From the NCBI GenBank assembly GCA_012295225.1, contig WMKK01000013.1, positions 482,167 to 546,166 of the forward strand: DNA of 64,000 nucleotides, in the 5' to 3' direction. This document shows, piece by piece, positions 9,013 to 17,802 of the stretch. Below the pieces are notes generated by a model, which saw only the letters and a program-made list of their open reading frames with translations, did no database searches and was not told the DNA's origin. A program made the translations under genes and the position numbers. Source of the DNA: Ostreococcus mediterraneus (taxonomy: Eukaryota > Chlorophyta > Mamiellophyceae > Mamiellales > Bathycoccaceae). Each line of letters begins with the position of its first letter. Position 1 is the first letter of the stretch.

Positions 9013-10401
9013 TTATCTGTTCGCGAACCAGCCGTAGGAGTGCAAGCCAACGCCCCATAAATTAATACCGACGTAGCACACCCAGACGACGACGAAACCC
9101 GCGGCTCCGACGGCGCACGAATCCTTCTTATCCCAGTTCGCAACCAATCTCGAGTGTAAATACGTGGCGTACACGAGCCAGGTAATGAGAGCCCATGTTT
9201 CTTTGGGGTCCCACGACCAATACGAACCCCACGCTTCGTTGGCCCACACCGCGCCAGAGACTAAACCGGCGGTGAGCAACGCGAATCCCGCGCCCAAGCA
9301 GCGGTACGCCAAGTTGTCCATCTCCGTCATGATGCGTTCACCACCGCGAGCATCCATGGCGAACTCACCGCCGGTAAAATCTACGTTTGACGAGTCGTCC
9401 ATGGCGGTGACGGTGCCATCCGACGCAACCTTCGGGCGATTTCTCGTCTTTTCGCCCTCCTTGGCCTCCTTATCGACGAGCCCGTCGAGCTTCTCCAACG
9501 CCCCCTTTGCCATAGCCCAATCCTGCGACGCATCGACGAGCAAGTACGACACGCACGACAGCGAACCCACGAGTAACGTCGCATAACTCATCATCATCAC
9601 GCTCACGTGCATCATCAACCAATTACTCTTCAACGCCGGAACGAGCGCCGTCGCCCGTTGCAACTCGGCGGGCAACGCCAACGTCGCCGCCGCCACGGTC
9701 AATGCCGCCGTCGGCGCCGATAACGCCCCAGGAATCGCACTCTTCGAAAACCCGTCACGCTCAGTCACCACCAAATGCACCGTGGTGATGCCCCACGCGA
9801 GGAACAACAACGATTCGTACATGTTTGAAAGAGGAAAGTGGCCGCTTTCGACCCAACGCGCGGCGAGCGAGGCAAACAACGCCGCGTTGCCTCCATACAT
9901 CGCGTACTGCTCGAGCTTCCCCGAACGCTTGTCGTCGGTAAAAATAGCCTGTTGAAAGAGTGATGCCGCGCCGTGGCGCGCGCGAGACGTCGTCAGTGCG
10001 CGCACAAAGCGACGAGCGTTCGCGACTACAAAGGATAAAGAGGCGAGAACCTCGACGCCGCGAGCTCATCTCAAAACGACGCGTGACGCGCGCGCGCGAC
10101 GTACCTTGGAGGCGAACACGCCCGAGGCGAGCGCCAAACTCGCAAACGCACACTTCCCGAGCGCTTCTTCGGCGCCGCTCAGGGTGATGTCCATGTTTAC
10201 CGCGTCGAACGCAGACGCGAGCTCGACCATTTCGTGCGCTGCATTCGCGCGACCGACGCGCGCGCGACGCGACGACGACGACGACGACGACGACGCGCGT
10301 GACGCGCGCGACGCGGCGCGCACGCGAGAGGACTCGCCCGGGCGCGCGAGCGACGCGCGAGCGCGGACGACAGACGACGGGCAACGCGCGTGCGCAAACA
10401 T
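9013..10401 (-). CDS. ccsA: Cytochrome c assembly protein CcsA (ResC type), nuclear gene with transit peptide
   Basis: Exons are 10105-10401 and 9013-9948, 410 residues. The intron 9949-10104 has donor GTACGT, a CACTGAC branch and acceptor CAG. CcsA works with Ccs1 in thylakoids to deliver heme to apocytochromes f and c6. The C-terminal part has the family's WWD signature WGSYWSWDPKETWALITW, the conserved His in NWLMMHVSVMMMSYA, and a final His in GVGLHSYGW. The first 60 residues are an Arg/Ala/Ser-rich transit peptide, followed by the first membrane helix that spans the intron. An insert of about 70 charged residues between helices (KLDGLVDKEAKEG onward) is not typical of plastid CcsA. I preferred the ATG at 10399-10401 over an upstream one at 10446 that would overlap VPS25. 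Confidence 0.9.
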
Positions 10402-10432
10402 GTCGAGCGGCAAAGAGTGACGTGTCGATTCG
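10402..10432. promoter_or_regulatory. Very short divergent promoter between ccsA and VPS25
   Basis: Only 31 bp separate the chosen ATG of ccsA (10401, minus) from the ATG of VPS25 (10433, plus). Transcription starts of both genes must therefore lie close to or inside the opposite gene's 5' end. No TATA box is visible. Confidence 0.5.
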
Positions 10433-11025
10433 ATGGATGACGCCACCTTCCTGTCGTATCCGCCGTATTACACCCGACAAACGCGCGAGGACACGTGGCG
10501 AAAACAGTGCGACTTATGGTGTCGCGCGCTGCTGACGTGCGTATCGATCGCGATCGCTCGGCGCGGCGATGCGTGCTGACTCGTTGACTGACAAACGTTC
10601 GTTGTGACGCATAAAACAGCGCCGTGCGCGCGCGCAAGTGCCCCATCGTCGACGTGGCGAGCGAAGATATATTCACAAACGCGAGCATTAACCGCACGGT
10701 GGATGTGCAAATGCGGCGAGAGATTATCGATGCGCTCGAGCGCCGAGGAGAAGCGACGTGGACAGCGGCGACGACGGCGTGCGTCGTAGACGCCGCCACC
10801 GTGCGCGCGCTCTGCGTCGCCATGCGCGACATCGTCGAAACCTACGGTTTATCCGGTAAAGTCCTCACGTTATCCGAGCTCACGGATGGGCGAGGCATCG
10901 CCAAAGGCACGGCATTGGCGGGAGAAGATGAGCAACGGTGCGCGTTCGCGGCGCGCGCGTTGGAGCTCGAGGGTGCGTGCGCGACGTTTCAGCTCGACGG
11001 CGCGACGGGCGTGAAATTCGCGTGA
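10433..11025 (+). CDS. VPS25: ESCRT-II subunit VPS25
   Basis: Exons are 10433-10536 and 10620-11025, 169 residues against 176 in human VPS25. The intron (donor GTGCGT, branch ACTGAC, acceptor CAG) is 83 nt. The protein has the two winged-helix domains of VPS25: PPYYTRQTREDTWRKQCDLW at the N-terminus matches the VPS25 segment that contacts VPS36/VPS22, the middle has IIDALERRGEATW, and SGKVLTLSELTDG and TGVKFA mark the end. ESCRT-II sorts ubiquitinated cargo at endosomes, and VPS25 recruits ESCRT-III through VPS20. No other ESCRT genes are nearby. Confidence 0.9.
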
Positions 11026-11135
11026 CATCGAATCAATCAAATCTAATCGATGTATGACATCCCACGGCGCGTGCGCGTGGAGGGCTACGGCGCCGTGCTA
11101 GGGCGCGGGCTACGGACGGGCTACAGGATCGGCGC

Positions 11136-11422
11136 TCACGCCTTTTTCGTCTCTTGAAACAACACGTGCTTGCGTACTCTGGTGCGCGAACGATTCAGTT
11201 GACGTCAGTCGATGCCACGCGCGCGATCCGTCGCGACGCGCCCGCGAAAGGCGCGCAGAACGACGCACACACACGACGGACGTACCTCGGGTCGTACTTC
11301 ATCATCTCCAACTTTTTCGGCATCTTCTTCGGGTTTCGTCGACGGATGATGAACGAACCCGTCGCGGCGGTGCTCACGAGCTTCACCAGGATCGCCCCGG
11401 CTTTCGTCATGCCCTTCGCCAT
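11136..11422 (-). CDS. Organellar ribosomal protein bL33, mitochondrial type
   Basis: Exons are 11286-11422 and 11136-11178, 59 residues. The 107-nt intron has donor GTACGT, branch ACTGAC and acceptor CAG; without splicing the frame runs on into unrelated sequence. The protein contains ILVKLVSTAATGSFIIRRRN, PKKLEMMKYDP, then RVRKHVLFQETKKA. This is the plant mitochondrial L33 pattern (VSAAGTGFFY, KLEFRKYDP, RHVLF). There is no cleavable presequence, as is usual for mitochondrial L33. It is a component of the large ribosomal subunit near the E site. It is divergent from the VTT-domain gene. Confidence 0.88.
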
Positions 11423-11569
11423 GACGTCGTCGCGTGGCGCGAGTCGATGACTGAGGAATATACTTCGGCTCGACGATACCCTCGCGTCCGTGGTCGACGT
11501 CCCGCGCGCGTGCGTCCGCCGCATTCGCGCGCGCGGGAGCGCCATCGCCGCCGTCGCGTCGGCGTCACC
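11423..11569. promoter_or_regulatory. Divergent promoter, bL33 / VTT-domain gene
   Basis: This 147-bp spacer lies between the two start codons. The plus-strand frame is open through it, but that sequence is Arg-rich and looks non-coding. No clear TATA element is seen. Confidence 0.45.
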
Positions 11570-12385
11570 ATGGGCGCCACGGTCGTGGACGCGCCGGAGT
11601 CGGAGCGGCTGCTCGCGAAAACCCGGTGCGGGTCGGGGTCGGGGTCGTCTTCGTCTTCGTTTGACGTCGGGGCGACGTCGACGTCGAGCGTCGGAGCGCA
11701 ACACCACCGCTCGGCGTCGAAGATCGCCGCGGCGTCGGCATCGGGTTCGAAGCAAAAGAATGTGCGCAAGCGCAGGATGGAAATTGGTTTGGCGATCGGG
11801 GTGGCGATCGCGTTGGCGGGGACGGGGAGATACGTGTGGATACACGGCGCGCCAGACGTGCTCGCGATTAATCCCGCGCAAGTGCACGACGCCATGGATA
11901 AGGCTGGCATCTTGGGCGTGCTCCTGTGGTGCGTTGGGTTTTGTCTCGCCGAGCTGTGCCACTTGCCGGCGACGGTGTTCATCATCACGGGTGTTTTACG
12001 GTGGGGACACTTTATCGGTTTCGCGTTGGCGTTGGTCATCGCGCCGCTGTCCTGCGCGTTATCATTCATAGTCGTCCGTCGAATCGGCGGTCAAGCCCTG
12101 GCTAACGTCCAATGGCGTTTCGTGCAACGCATGATGGCGCGCTTGGAGCGCAAGCCCGTCGTGACGGTGGTGATTCTTCGAACATTTTTGTTCTTATCAC
12201 CGTCGTTAAATTACGCGCTCGCGTTGAGCAACCTCTCCTTTCGAAATTTTATCATTGGCAGCACCATCGGTCTGGTGTTCCCGATGAGCGTCGTGGTTTT
12301 AGGCATTGACCACTTGATTAAGTTTTACGGATGGTCACGCGCGGATGTCGTCGCGCAGGCGGTGGTGACCGCGGCGACGCGGTGA
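11570..12385 (+). CDS. VTT-domain (DedA/TMEM64/TVP38) membrane protein
   Basis: This 271-residue protein has a Ser-rich cytosolic N-terminus of about 65 residues, a first helix (IGLAIGVAIALAGTGRYVWI), and then the VTT (SNARE-associated) domain. The domain is marked by CHLPATVFIITGVLRWG, a long helix pair, VVILRTFLFLSPSLNYALAL and the following glycine-rich helix with FRNFIIGSTIGL. The Arg-(x)n-P-x-x-NY block is the family's re-entrant motif. VTT proteins are lipid scramblases or transporters of the Golgi, ER and plastid envelope; the compartment here is not clear. The ATG at 11570 has a good CACCATGG context. Confidence 0.8.
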   Translation: MGATVVDAPESERLLAKTRCGSGSGSSSSSFDVGATSTSSVGAQHHRSASKIAAASASGSKQKNVRKRRMEIGLAIGVAIALAGTGRYVWIHGAPDVLAINPAQVHDAMDKAGILGVLLWCVGFCLAELCHLPATVFIITGVLRWGHFIGFALALVIAPLSCALSFIVVRRIGGQALANVQWRFVQRMMARLERKPVVTVVILRTFLFLSPSLNYALALSNLSFRNFIIGSTIGLVFPMSVVVLGIDHLIKFYGWSRADVVAQAVVTAATR

Positions 12386-12608
12386 CGCATGTGAAGAAGA
12401 CGCCGCGCGCTCGCCGCGCGACTGACGGTGCGATTGAGACGCATCACATCGACGTTTGAAACCGTTGAGAAACTCACCACAACGCGCGCTAGGCGCGATG
12501 CGGTGAGGTGTATCGTTGTAGTGTACAATACCAGCGCTCTATGTGCTGACGCGACGCGCATTCGACGCGCGCGTCGATCGCGCGCGAGACGTCACATCAT
12601 CGCACGCC

Positions 12609-13654
12609 ATGCCTCGTAAACGCCCGAAACGTACGCCCGCGAAATCACACCGGTGGGTGTCGGAATCGTCCGCGAGTGAATCCTTACGCGCAAGCCGCGC
12701 GCAGCTCGTCGAGGTGCGTTGACATGCGCGTCGACGCGCGCGCGGAATGACTGACGATTGGACGACATCGCGCAGGATCTAAACAATTCATTTCCCATGC
12801 GCACCGACGCCGCGTCCTACGCCGTCGTGCTCATCAGCGGTGGCGTGCGTTCGAGCGCGAACGACTGGGCGGGCCTCGTCGTCGCCGTCGACGCGCGCAC
12901 GGGGGTGACTGTGAAACCGCTCGATGTCGTCGCCGAGCGCGATGGCGAGGACGCGTGCGCGCTTCGCATCGCGCACGAGTACAGCATGCAATGCATTGAC
13001 GGATCGACAATCATGGAGCGATTGACATTCATGCCCGATGGTTTGGGTTCCGTGGACGGCGAGGTGAGAGATGCGGCGAATGTGCCGCCGATGTTGACGG
13101 AGCGCTATCGCGTGCGATTAAACGCGGCGGAAATCGCGATGCTTGGCGGCGAGAGTCCCGAACGTATGCGCGGTGATTACGTCGATAACGATGTGGTGAA
13201 TACGATATCGTTGAGCGCTGGTGAATGTTCTTTATTTGCGGCGCATCGGGCGCTGGCGCCGGCGTCGGGTGATTGGGATGATTCGCGACGCGGAGGGAGC
13301 GAGAGCCGATCGATTTTGAGTCAGGACGACAGCCAACCTTCCGATGATGATGCGGAAGAAGCGGCCGAGAAAGTCATGATGAATATTGATGAGGCGCTTG
13401 AACGCATGGCGGCTGAGATCATCGCCGATTTATCGTCCCAGGTCGGTCAGAACACGAATGATTTGATGGATGAAACGCTGATGGATGACGGCGCCGACGC
13501 CGACGCTAACGCCGACGCTAACGCCGACGCGACGGAATGGAAGGGCTCGATTGCGTACTTGCGCGAACAATTGCGACGCCAAAGTGGCGTGTGTTTGATC
13601 ATACCTCGCGAGGATGTTGAACGCTTATTATCGGATCTCGAACGTACAAAGTAA
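12609..13654 (+). CDS. Unrecognised acidic protein with basic N-terminus
   Basis: Exons are 12609-12713 and 12776-13654, 327 residues. The 62-nt intron has donor GTGCGT, branch ACTGAC and acceptor CAG, and it supplies an ATG to a frame that otherwise starts with TTG. Exon 1 encodes a basic, nuclear-localisation-like MPRKRPKRTPAK. Residues about 45-155 look folded (SYAVVLISGGVRS, WAGLVVAVDARTG, then LTERYRVRLNAAEI). The remainder is acidic, with a DADANADANADA repeat from an in-frame tandem repeat near 13496-13530 and a final helix ending DVERLLSDLERTK. I recognise no family. A nuclear location is an inference from the basic start only. Confidence 0.6.
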
Positions 13655-13737
13655 GATATGTTTTATCACAAAATTTTATACATCTCGTAAAAGAGTTCCG
13701 GTACACATCGAACGCTACTCACCCAAGTTCCGGCACC

Positions 13738-14351
13738 TCACACCGTCGACAGATCGTCTGTCGTTCGAAGATGAAATTTGACCAATTTCGTCGTTTGCGT
13801 GAACGTGAACGTGCCCACAAACGTCTCCTCAGCCATGAAGAGTGGATACCAGTGTTCGTCGTCGGCCCACATTTGCTCAAACGGCACGTCTTTCACGCCA
13901 AACCACGCCGGACGCATCTCATCGCTCGCCTGAATATCTCCCTCGAACTTGGACGCGTGAAACACGTGTACGAGCCATGGTTGTGGATTGTCGTCGAAAA
14001 TAAATCTCAACACACCGCGAGCGGTTAAATCCAACGCCTCGATGTTCGCCTCTTCCTTGAGCTCGCGAAGCGCCGCGGCTTCAACCGTCTCACCCGCCTC
14101 AACTTTGCCGCCAAATCCGTTGAAATATCCCGTTCCAAATCCTAATGACGCGCAATTCGTCGTCAGTTACGCATTCGCGCGCCCCGCAATCGACGTACGC
14201 GCGAAGATGCGTGCAAAAACGTACCTCGCAGCTTTTCTCCGAGCAACACGCGATCATTTGCGTAGTCACGCACGAGCACGAGCGTAAATAGCTTATGTGG
14301 CACGTCGGGGATTGGGATGGCGTCTTCTTCTTCGATGCGTATCGCGGTCAT
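13738..14351 (-). CDS. NUDT1: Nudix hydrolase, MTH1/NUDT1-like (oxidised purine nucleotide hydrolase)
   Basis: Exons are 14225-14351 and 13738-14141, 176 residues. The 83-nt intron has donor GTACGT, branch ACTGAC and acceptor TAG. MTH1 hydrolyses 8-oxo-dGTP and 2-OH-dATP to keep oxidised bases out of DNA. Matching blocks are KLFTLVLVRDY, VLLGEKLRGFGTG, FNGFGGKVEAGE and the Nudix box ending RELKEEANI, then WLVHVFHAS, SDEMRPAWF, and MWADDEHWYPLF, which corresponds to the MTH1 MWPDD-WFPL substrate-pocket segment. The usual Gly near the end of the Nudix box is Asn; the catalytic RE and EE residues are present. The N-terminus is 15-20 residues longer than human MTH1 and acidic. Confidence 0.92.
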
Positions 14352-14497
14352 GACGACGACGCACGCGAAAACCTGCGTGTGCTGAAGTAAAGTTTTGAAC
14401 GCGCGCGCGACAGCTACCGCTTTTAAAACAAGTCTTCTAATATTTCAATTCAATGGTGTACAGCTATCATATATCTATCGTATCTATGTGCTTCGTT

Positions 14498-17400
14498 CTA
14501 TGGATTATGAGCGTGCAACGTTTGCAACGCGGTGCCGGCAAAGCCAGCGTCGGTTTCTACCAGTCGCGTCGCCGCGGGCGCGCGCGAGGCGCTCGCGTCG
14601 ACGCCGCGCATCATCGACTCAAAATACGATGCGTCTTCTGGATCGTGCATGTTCGTGGTAAACATTGTAATGATGTCGCCGGGCTGGACAAAGTACGACG
14701 CCAAGTCGCCATTGTCATCCTCGAGCTTCGTGCCGTCGGATAAGAAGAGATGCTGATCGAGCGGCGACGTGTCAAACTTTTCCAAAATTTTCATCTTCAA
14801 CACGCCGACGGTGTCAAAACTGTTGACGGTGAATTTCATTCCGCGTCGACTTCTTTGCGAAGAATTAGACGACGGCGCTGTTGGGGCTTTACCAACTTTC
14901 TCAACGAAAACGTTAGCGTCGAAGTAGCTGTATTTCGCAGCCATCATGCACTCAGTGCACGTCTGGTGCCCGTTTATTGCTCGCAATTGCGGCATCGCCG
15001 ACGTCGCGCTCCAATGTTTTTTAACCTCTTCATCACCTTCAATAGCCTCAAAACGCACGACGAGTTGCGCTAATTCGTCATCAATCGTACTTTTATCTTC
15101 AATCACGTGTTGGGCAAACATGCTCACGTCGTTATAATCGTGCAGTTCGTACGCAAAAGAGCCGTCTTCGCCTTCAAGCGGAACGAATCGCCACGCGCCT
15201 CGCGTCCATTTCATCTCTGGCAGCGGTGCCATGAGCAAACCGTGTGGACACGTAAGCGTAGCGCTAGCGTCGCTCAATTGTGTCGTTGGCTTGTCGTGCA
15301 AAATGTTCGACTGACGTCGCACATTGGTCACGTACGCGCGCCATTCTTCAATGAAACGCGACGACAGCCCCACGTACGCGTTACCGACAACCACGATGAC
15401 GGGCTCGCGCGTTACAATGCTCGGCGCAGCTTGCACGAGACGTAACAGCTCGGTATCTTGTGCTTTTACCACGGACGCGTGCACGGAGCGCTCCTCGCAG
15501 CACATCTCGCACACGGCTGACGTTTCAAGCGCGAAATCGTGCACGAGCACCGTCTCCGCCGGCGCTGAGTCGCGAAAATGGCAAAACATCACGTGCGGGA
15601 TGAGCGTCGTCGGCGCATTCGGTCGTAACATGTCATGCTGACACGCGATCGGTTTCGTCGGCCCAAGTCCCCAATTGAACGACGCCTTGCTCGAATCCCA
15701 TTTGAGCCATCGTTGAAGAAACGACGTGGCGACGTGGCGAACGGCGCCGCTCGCGAGAAACTCAGCGTGCGTCTTGTCCCCAATCTCAGCGCGCGTCCAC
15801 GCCGCGTACGTCGAACGCATGATATCCCGTGTAGAGTCGACTTGTAATTGCGCCATGCGTGCTGCAGCGAAGGCTGAGATGCACTCGGCGCAGATGTCCG
15901 AGTCGCGAAATCCGCTGACGTCGCCGGCGACGCCTCCGCGAATGAAATTCCACGCCTCAGCCGGCACGCGCGTGCACTTCTCGCGCGCCGCGATGGGGTC
16001 TAAATTCCCATGCTCGCATCGCACGTCGTTGAACGCGTGCGCGTTCGGGACGTCGACGTCGACGTCGGTCAAATACGACTCGAGCCACGCGCACGGGATC
16101 CAGAACATGTCATCCGACGTCTTCACGCGGCGGCGCTCGGGACCGTCATACGAACCGTCGCACACGAGCGCTATAAACTCAGCGACATCCTTCTTCCGTT
16201 GTTCTTCGCGCGCTAACGCGTCAGCCAACGCGCGTTCGTGGTCGCGCACCATGATTTCGTATTCTCGATTGGTTTCTTCGACGTGCTCGCGAGTGGCGGC
16301 TGGCGGGTCGACCGCGACGTTTGGCGCGCCAGCGCGGCGGTACACGAGAACGTACGCATCCTTGGACACGCACGTGCCGGTGCCAGCGTCTTCAGCGCCA
16401 TCGCGCCCGGCAGTGGGGTTTTTCTTCGGCTTCTTTGACGCCGTTTCGGTGTCCTCGCGCTTCGCCGCGCTAAACGGCCCGGCTTCGAGTTCCTCCACGA
16501 CGTGATCATCAAATCTAAACCACGCGTCAGCGCCATCGCGACACAGCGCGACGTAATGTCCACTTTCTGCCGCCGTGCCTTTGTGCAAAATCACGCTCGT
16601 CAACTCATATCTTCGGTGCTCAATCGAATCGTCGTCCTCATCGACGCGTAAAAGCGCGTACGCGTCTTCGATGACGGTTGGAAAACTAAACGCATCGCAC
16701 ACCTTCTTCCTCGCCATCGTCTCGTAATCAAACACGAACCGACTCAACGTAAACATCAACGTCTCTGGTAACGGCGCTTGAAAACGCACGCACCGCGTCG
16801 CGCCAATCGTCTTTATCGGCGCGCACGTCGCGCACGCGTACTCCGCGTCGAGCGTCTCCTCCGCGAGCAAAACATCCACCGCACGCGCCAACGTCGACGC
16901 CGAACGCGCATTCACGCCCACATCAATATCCGTCCACGCATGTTCTCGCGACGACGCCTCAGATTCGTGCCCACACGCCGCACACGTCGTCACGTACCGC
17001 ATCGTTCCGCGGCAGCCGACGTTCGCGTCGCCCGAGCTGTCATCCACCGCGCCCACGAGCAGCTTAAAAAACTCGCTCGCATCCTGCTGCGTCGACGGAT
17101 TCACCCCGCACGCGCGCACGAAATCCTCCACGCTCCCAACCGCCTGCGCGCACCACTCGAGCCGGGCGAACGCGCGCGCGAGGGCGTCTAAATGCGTCGT
17201 CGCGTTTCCCGAGCCAACCGTCGCGTACACCGCGCGCTTAAACCCATCCATGCGCGCCGCGCATTGCAGCACCGTCGAAACATAACACGTCGCGCCCAGG
17301 TTGACGATGCCTTGCGTGCGCTGCGCGCGCGCGCGGCGACGTGGCGGCGACGCGGGAGGCGAACGCGGCCGCCGACGACGACGGCGCTGCGATGCATCGA

Positions 17401-17575
17401 TGACGATGCACGCGCATTTCGGTCGCTTCGACGCCGCGCACGCGCCGTCGCACGCAATGTCGGCGTCGCACACGACGCAGGCGAGGGCATCTGCGGTCGT
17501 GCGCGCGCGCGCGGCGTCAGGGGCGAGCCAGCGCGCGTCGAGCGCGGCGATGGAGAGGGAGGGCGCGCGAGGCAT
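14498..17575 (-). CDS. Ubiquitin-specific protease, USP48/UBP26-like, with C-terminal ubiquitin-like domain
   Basis: This is a 1025-residue single-exon protein. The USP catalytic domain (about 88-365) has the Cys box GIVNLGATCYVSTVLQ (Cys97), zinc-binding CxxC pairs near 198-201 and 248-251, and the His box with SGHYVALCRDG (His340). Two or three degenerate DUSP-like segments follow (WIPCAWLESYL with CEHGNLDP; CQHDMLRP; TCPHGLLMAPLPEMKW). The C-terminus has a ubiquitin-like fold (TVGVLKMKILEKF, LFLSDGTKLED). This is the USP48/Arabidopsis UBP26 layout. UBP26 removes ubiquitin from histone H2B; the same role here is an inference. Confidence 0.88.
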   Translation of the reverse strand: MPRAPSLSIAALDARWLAPDAARARTTADALACVVCDADIACDGACAASKRPKCACIVIDASQRRRRRRPRSPPASPPRRRARAQRTQGIVNLGATCYVSTVLQCAARMDGFKRAVYATVGSGNATTHLDALARAFARLEWCAQAVGSVEDFVRACGVNPSTQQDASEFFKLLVGAVDDSSGDANVGCRGTMRYVTTCAACGHESEASSREHAWTDIDVGVNARSASTLARAVDVLLAEETLDAEYACATCAPIKTIGATRCVRFQAPLPETLMFTLSRFVFDYETMARKKVCDAFSFPTVIEDAYALLRVDEDDDSIEHRRYELTSVILHKGTAAESGHYVALCRDGADAWFRFDDHVVEELEAGPFSAAKREDTETASKKPKKNPTAGRDGAEDAGTGTCVSKDAYVLVYRRAGAPNVAVDPPAATREHVEETNREYEIMVRDHERALADALAREEQRKKDVAEFIALVCDGSYDGPERRRVKTSDDMFWIPCAWLESYLTDVDVDVPNAHAFNDVRCEHGNLDPIAAREKCTRVPAEAWNFIRGGVAGDVSGFRDSDICAECISAFAAARMAQLQVDSTRDIMRSTYAAWTRAEIGDKTHAEFLASGAVRHVATSFLQRWLKWDSSKASFNWGLGPTKPIACQHDMLRPNAPTTLIPHVMFCHFRDSAPAETVLVHDFALETSAVCEMCCEERSVHASVVKAQDTELLRLVQAAPSIVTREPVIVVVGNAYVGLSSRFIEEWRAYVTNVRRQSNILHDKPTTQLSDASATLTCPHGLLMAPLPEMKWTRGAWRFVPLEGEDGSFAYELHDYNDVSMFAQHVIEDKSTIDDELAQLVVRFEAIEGDEEVKKHWSATSAMPQLRAINGHQTCTECMMAAKYSYFDANVFVEKVGKAPTAPSSNSSQRSRRGMKFTVNSFDTVGVLKMKILEKFDTSPLDQHLFLSDGTKLEDDNGDLASYFVQPGDIITMFTTNMHDPEDASYFESMMRGVDASASRAPAATRLVETDAGFAGTALQTLHAHNP

Positions 17576-17802
17576 GGAGTAACGACTTCGTCAGTGGTCG
17601 ACTCGCGGCGTAGGGCTCGCGCGGTGTCGGTGCGGCGCGGCGATTCGCGTCGGAGGGTGACGGCGACGGTGGTGCGCGCGCGCGACGCGACGGCGTGACG
17701 CGACGGTAAGCGCGAACGCAATCGTCGGGCGATTGATTAGTCGAATTTGATTAATCAGAAACAAATCCAGCATCGTGCGCGGTTTGGGTGTCGCACGTCG
17801 CG
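17576..17802. promoter_or_regulatory. Divergent promoter, USP48-like / importin-like genes
   Basis: This 227-bp intergenic spacer lies between two divergent start codons. The stretch 17730-17765 is AT-rich (GATTAGTCGAATTTGATTAA). No gene is seen. Confidence 0.4.
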
